A DNA stretch of 10,215 bases. It comes from Candidatus Nanopelagicaceae bacterium. Lineage in GTDB: Bacteria; Actinomycetota; Actinomycetes; Nanopelagicales; Nanopelagicaceae. Both the position numbers and the translations under genes were made by a program. The DNA is taken from the NCBI GenBank assembly GCA_947440735.1, contig CANESA010000014.1, forward strand, positions 1 to 10,215, read 5' to 3'. This document shows, piece after piece, positions 7,276-10,215 of this stretch; positions within the stretch are counted from its first letter, which is position 1, and each line of letters opens with the position of its first letter. The notes beneath the pieces were generated by a model. It was given only the letters and a program-made list of their open reading frames with translations, had not been told where the DNA came from and did not search any database.

Positions 7276-8382
7276 GTGCATTTAGCTGATATCACGCCAT
7301 CGATCTTTGCCTCCCTTGGCTTAGCCGATGCCGAGAATCGGCTGGAGATCCTGGAAAGTCCTGCAGGACGGGAACTTCTCTTTCTCGTTGATGGTTTAGG
7401 CGCAGATGTCATTGAAAAATATGCCAGCGTAATTCCGACGATTGCATCTCTTACTGCCACGGCTTCATTGAGAACATCTTTTCCATCCACAACTGCAACA
7501 AGTCTTGCAACTTTAATGACAGGCCTACTGCCTGGTGCTCATGGAATGTTGGGATACACAGTGCGAGTTCCTCGAAGCGGCGGAAGAATTCTTAATTCTC
7601 TCAAGTGGGATGAGCGCGTAGATCCCACCATCTGGCAACCGCTACCAACTTTATTTGAGCGTGCACAAGCAGCAGGTATTTCAGTCACTCACGTTGCAGC
7701 CAAAAGGTATGAGACAACCGGATTCACACAAGCAGTATTTCGGGGTGCAACCTATAGCGGTGCCAATATTCCAACAGATCTGATTGAAAAGACAGCGGCA
7801 GGGCTTAAGGCGACGCCATCTTTTGTCTATCTCTACGTTAACGATCTTGATTCAGCCGGTCATAGCGATGGTGTGGGATCAGATAAATGGCTTGCTGCGC
7901 TGACTGGAATTGATGCCTTGCTTTCAGCACTGGTAATGAAGCTACCTCGTGGAACTCGCATCTGGCTGACCTCAGATCACGGAATGATTAATGTCGAAGA
8001 GAAGTTAATCCTTGGCACCGATAACTCATTACTGGATGGCGTGACAACAATTGCGGGCGAGCCACGTGCACGTCATATCTATTTTGACGATGCTGCCGAT
8101 TCTCCATCTGCCCGCCTTGATTATGCAGGTAAGTGGCGTGATTACTTTGGTGACCGTGCAACGATCTATACGCGAGAAGAAGCTATCGCAGGCCATCTCT
8201 TCGGCGCCGTTGTCACTGCAGATGCATCCGATCGCATGGGAGATCTGATCGCTATTCCACATGGGGGATTGGTCTTACTTGATCCGATGCGCGCAGATAA
8301 AGAAGGTTCGATGGTGGGCCACCATGGTGGAGTCAGCGAGATTGAATCAACGGTTGCGCTTCTATCGCGCGCCTATCTTTAA
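7276..8382 (+). CDS. Alkaline-phosphatase-superfamily phosphodiesterase / nucleotide pyrophosphatase
   Basis: A 368-residue protein of the type I phosphodiesterase/nucleotide pyrophosphatase family, which hydrolyses phosphate mono- or diesters with two bound metals. The metal-site motifs appear in order: FLVDGLG with Asp39, the nucleophile region SFPSTTATS (68-76; a Thr or Ser here is the likely nucleophile, but which one is uncertain), DLDSAGHSDG with Asp192 and His196, SDHG with Asp234-His235, and GHHGG (348-352). No signal peptide or membrane segment is seen, so it is probably cytoplasmic. The GTG start is chosen because LADITPSIFASLG matches the usual N-terminal helix of this family and little upstream space remains. 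Its TAA directly abuts the sepH stop. The family also occurs close to parC and sepH in other actinobacteria (from memory). The substrate is not known. Confidence 0.88.
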   Translation: MHLADITPSIFASLGLADAENRLEILESPAGRELLFLVDGLGADVIEKYASVIPTIASLTATASLRTSFPSTTATSLATLMTGLLPGAHGMLGYTVRVPRSGGRILNSLKWDERVDPTIWQPLPTLFERAQAAGISVTHVAAKRYETTGFTQAVFRGATYSGANIPTDLIEKTAAGLKATPSFVYLYVNDLDSAGHSDGVGSDKWLAALTGIDALLSALVMKLPRGTRIWLTSDHGMINVEEKLILGTDNSLLDGVTTIAGEPRARHIYFDDAADSPSARLDYAGKWRDYFGDRATIYTREEAIAGHLFGAVVTADASDRMGDLIAIPHGGLVLLDPMRADKEGSMVGHHGGVSEIESTVALLSRAYL

Positions 8383-9237
8383 TTAGATACTGAAGTCATC
8401 CTCGTCAAGGTCATCAATCGGATCGTTATCGGGCAATTCAGATGCAGGTATTGCAGGCGCAGCAGGGCGCCCAAACATAATTTCATCCCATGAAGGAACT
8501 TTTGCCCGACTTGTTATGCCTTCAGCGCGATCTTCTTCACGGGGAGTTTCTCGGATTGCGACAAGTCGAGGAGTCTCACGAACTGGTTCTGAAGTTGGGA
8601 TCGAATCCACAATTCGTGAAGGGTGAGATGGTTCGGAATGAACAAGCCCAGGAGTTTGCGTGCGAGGTGCGGGCTCTTGACCAAGCATCCATCGCGCATT
8701 CTCATTTGTTGCAGTAATTGAACGGCGGTTGAGATCAAAGTTCCACGTTGCACTTCCGTGGCCATCGCGGTTGGGATAGGAAAGATCAATCGTCCAAGTT
8801 CCATCATCGATGCGCCATGTATTCCATGAAAGGGAATCGCTATCCACGCCCATAGGAGCAAGACGAGAAATCACAACATCGTAAAAAGTTTCTTGATCGC
8901 GAGCGCTCTCTTTGCGCAAGACCACAGCGAAAGCTTGATCCAAGATGTAGACGCGCTCTTGCAAGATTGGACCAGCAAAACGTTCGACTTTTTCAACGCT
9001 GATGTGACCATCGCGAGCAATGGCATCCATCGTTTCACCTGAACGAAGACGTCGCTGAATCTCTTTCACACTCATCGTCTCAACATCATCGCTGGCTGCA
9101 ACTGCAGCAAGGCGCGGCTGATTGACGGTAGCGCGCAATGTGTCGCTGATGCGAATGGTGAATTCTTCGCCGATTGGGTTGGTGAGAGTGAGATGGGTGC
9201 CCTCAGGGTTCTTACCCGTTAGCCGCAGTTCACTCAT
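8383..9237 (-). CDS. sepH: SepH (DUF3071) cell-division protein
   Basis: Actinobacterial septum protein that in Streptomyces and mycobacteria binds FtsZ and stimulates its assembly. It has 284 residues. An N-terminal DUF3071 domain begins MSELRL, with a helix-turn-helix-like part (about 55-90: VKEIQRRLRSGETMDAIA, then ISVEKVERFAGP); this is the part reported to contact FtsZ. A second folded part has the family motif DDGTW (144-148) and an aromatic-rich strand region. A Pro/Glu/Thr-rich flexible linker (about 188-245) follows. The C-terminal motif VPSWDEIMFG (247-256) and an acidic tail end the protein. The ATG at 9237 is preceded by TATTCT plus 7 bases and no ribosome-binding site, so it is likely leaderless. 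It is convergent with the phosphodiesterase with zero spacing, and divergent from the phosphatase gene. Confidence 0.93.
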   Translation of the reverse strand: MSELRLTGKNPEGTHLTLTNPIGEEFTIRISDTLRATVNQPRLAAVAASDDVETMSVKEIQRRLRSGETMDAIARDGHISVEKVERFAGPILQERVYILDQAFAVVLRKESARDQETFYDVVISRLAPMGVDSDSLSWNTWRIDDGTWTIDLSYPNRDGHGSATWNFDLNRRSITATNENARWMLGQEPAPRTQTPGLVHSEPSHPSRIVDSIPTSEPVRETPRLVAIRETPREEDRAEGITSRAKVPSWDEIMFGRPAAPAIPASELPDNDPIDDLDEDDFSI

Positions 9238-9244
9238 GTTGCGC

Positions 9245-9250
9245 AGAATA
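9245..9250 (-). promoter_or_regulatory. Leaderless -10 box for sepH
   Basis: On the minus strand TATTCT is followed by GCGCAAC (7 bases) and then the sepH ATG. The motif fits TANNNT, the spacing matches a transcript starting at the ATG, and no Shine-Dalgarno sequence exists. Confidence 0.6.
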
Positions 9251-9255
9251 ACCGA

Positions 9256-9261
9256 TAAAGT
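9256..9261 (+). promoter_or_regulatory. Leaderless -10 box for the inositol-monophosphatase-family gene
   Basis: TAAAGT is followed by GCGGAT (6 bases) and the ATG at 9268. It lies only 5 bp from the oppositely oriented sepH -10, so the two core promoters share one 30-bp gap (9238-9267) and their upstream elements must overlap the opposing promoter and coding starts. Confidence 0.55.
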
Positions 9262-9267
9262 GCGGAT

Positions 9268-10071
9268 ATGACCCCAGAGACTTCTCGCCTCGCCTCAGAA
9301 TTACTTCCGCTGGCCCGCACCGTGGCGCAGGCAGCTGGTCAACTCCTGATGCAACGTCCAACCCACTTTGATCTGACCGAAAAGTCGGTGGCAATTGACT
9401 TCGCGACACAGATGGATAAAAAGGCAGAGGCGCTGATTGTCGAGGGCATCCTTGCGGCCCGTCCTGATGATGGAATTATCGGTGAAGAAGGGGCGGCCCG
9501 TGAAAGCAGATCAGGAATTACATGGGTTATCGATCCGCTGGATGGAACAGTGAATTATTTTTATGGATTACCGGGATGGAATGTCAGCGTTGCAGCTCGA
9601 GATGATGAGGGCTCACTCGTAGGTGTTGTCTATGCACCGACAATTAATTCGGTTTGGCATGCAGTCCGCGGCGGCGGCGCTTTCCATAATGGCGAGAAAA
9701 TTCGCGCAACATCTGATGTCTCACTCGATCGCGCACTGATTGGCACCGGATTTGCCTACGATGTTGCTCATCGCACCGAACAGATTGAAATGGTTGCATC
9801 CCTTCTTCCTCGTGTTCGCGATATTCGGCGAATGGGATCGGCTGCGGTGGATTTATGTCATGTTGGCATGGGCTCACTTGATGCTTACTTCGAGCGCGGC
9901 CTCCATGAGTGGGATTGGGCCGCCGGTGCTCTCGTTGCCACTGAAGCAGGCGGACAGGTTGCCCACCTTGCTCGTATTGGGGATGGGGATGGGTCTCGTA
10001 AGTTGACCGTTGCGGCAGGTCCTGGCCTCTTCGATGCGCTACAGGAAGCGCTCGCACGCGTAGAGTTCTAG
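9268..10071 (+). CDS. Inositol monophosphatase family phosphatase (SuhB/IMPase-like)
   Basis: A 267-residue Mg2+-dependent, Li+-sensitive-type sugar phosphatase. The three metal-site elements are intact: GEEG with Glu73, motif A VIDPLDGTVNY with Asp89, Asp92 and Thr94, and motif B EWDWAAGALVATEAGG with Asp216. Family members hydrolyse myo-inositol 1-phosphate, histidinol phosphate, fructose 1,6-bisphosphate or PAP. The motifs say phosphatase of this fold but do not fix the substrate; in actinobacteria an inositol role (phosphatidylinositol-type lipids, mycothiol) is one reasonable guess. Length is typical (SuhB about 267). A short Gly/Asp-rich loop, GDGDG, near residue 238 is encoded by a GGGGAT microrepeat at 9979-9993. 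The ATG is supported by the upstream -10 box with no ribosome-binding site. Its nearest relatives include mycobacterial SuhB/ImpA. Confidence 0.92.
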   Translation: MTPETSRLASELLPLARTVAQAAGQLLMQRPTHFDLTEKSVAIDFATQMDKKAEALIVEGILAARPDDGIIGEEGAARESRSGITWVIDPLDGTVNYFYGLPGWNVSVAARDDEGSLVGVVYAPTINSVWHAVRGGGAFHNGEKIRATSDVSLDRALIGTGFAYDVAHRTEQIEMVASLLPRVRDIRRMGSAAVDLCHVGMGSLDAYFERGLHEWDWAAGALVATEAGGQVAHLARIGDGDGSRKLTVAAGPGLFDALQEALARVEF

Positions 10072-10163
10072 CCGATTTACGCTCAAGGCCCCTTGTATGG
10101 CAAGATAGCCCTTCTGCGCAGCTAAGAAGCGGGCGCTGATAGAAAAGAAACCTGAGGAAGAAA
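10072..10163 (+). promoter_or_regulatory. rplS upstream leader with hairpin and ribosome-binding site
   Basis: 92 bp before rplS. A strong Shine-Dalgarno sequence, GAGGAAG (10154-10160), lies 3 bases before the ATG. Upstream is an imperfect hairpin, GCCCTTCT (10108-10115) pairing with AGAAG..GGC (10125-10134), with a 2-base bulge and a 9-base loop. A short inverted repeat CAAGG-CC-CCTTG spans 10084-10095. A possible -10, CAAGAT (10101-10106), has only a poor -35 (TTTACG, 19-bp spacer) and would place the start inside the hairpin, so the promoter is unresolved. Contrast with the leaderless neighbours: this gene clearly uses a leader with a ribosome-binding site. Confidence 0.45.
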
Positions 10164-10215
10164 ATGAACATTCTCGATGCCGTTGATGCCAAGTCATTGC
10201 GCAAGGACGTCCCAC
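10164..10215 (+). CDS. rplS: 50S ribosomal protein L19, N-terminal fragment (3' cut by window edge)
   Basis: Only 17 codons are visible: MNILDAVDAKSLRKDVP. This matches the actinobacterial L19 N-terminus (pattern M-x-x-L-D-x-V-D-x-x-S-L-R-x-D-x-P, normally followed by AFRPGDTV). L19 sits at the 30S-50S interface of the ribosome. The start is fixed by the GAGGAAG ribosome-binding site just upstream. The reading frame runs off the right edge. rplS usually sits with trmD/rimM/rpsP; here its upstream neighbour is a phosphatase gene. Confidence 0.85.
   Translation, partial: MNILDAVDAKSLRKDVP

Noticed and set aside
9979..9993. G-rich microrepeat (GGGGAT repeated) as a possible G-quadruplex
   Set aside because: Only three G runs are close together; it simply codes for a GDGDG loop.
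9644..10204. 186-codon open frame antisense to the phosphatase gene and across the rplS start
   Set aside because: Arg-rich and low in structure; the plus strand carries well-motifed genes, and the frame crosses the rplS start.

Overview
The window looks like a chromosomal segment of a small-genome free-living actinobacterium. The topoisomerase IV pair is of the Streptomyces-type ParE/ParC kind, there is a SepH (DUF3071) cell-division protein, which is an actinobacterial family, and several genes start leaderlessly, a few bases after a -10 box. The DNA is of middling GC content (my visual estimate, about half), and genes are separated by 0-92 bp. That fits a streamlined lineage such as the freshwater acI group (Nanopelagicales). 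The lineage is an inference from memory of these families, not a database result.

Layout from left to right. The 3' three quarters of parE run rightwards off the left edge and end at 1595. A strong hairpin terminator lies between parE and a leftward gene for a small secreted neocarzinostatin-fold protein (1689-2132). Then comes a leftward block: ABC-F ATPase (2222-3820), a short ParC (3880-5406), a PfkB sugar kinase that is probably pseudouridine kinase (5433-6338), and pseudouridine-5'-phosphate glycosidase psuG (6344-7243). Transcription of this block reads psuG, psuK, parC, ABC-F, with gaps of 5, 26 and 59 bp. Divergent from psuG, across 32 bp, is an alkaline-phosphatase-superfamily phosphodiesterase (7276-8382). 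Its stop codon directly abuts that of the leftward sepH (8383-9237). Divergent from sepH across 30 bp is an inositol-monophosphatase-family phosphatase (9268-10071). After a 92-bp leader with a hairpin, the first 17 codons of rplS (ribosomal protein L19) enter at the right edge.

Functional themes. (1) DNA topology and division: ParE and ParC form topoisomerase IV, and SepH acts on FtsZ. (2) Nucleoside salvage: PsuK makes pseudouridine 5'-phosphate and PsuG splits it into uracil and ribose 5-phosphate; the divergent phosphodiesterase could supply nucleotides or nucleosides, but that link is speculative. (3) Translation: an ABC-F protein and L19.

The most notable points are a ParC that ends cleanly at the end of its catalytic core with no C-terminal DNA-wrapping domain, a neocarzinostatin-like secreted protein with no enediyne genes in view, and two roughly 30-bp divergent gaps that appear to carry leaderless promoters. 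No tRNA, rRNA, CRISPR array, insertion sequence or phage gene was seen. No stretch longer than 300 bp is without a gene.
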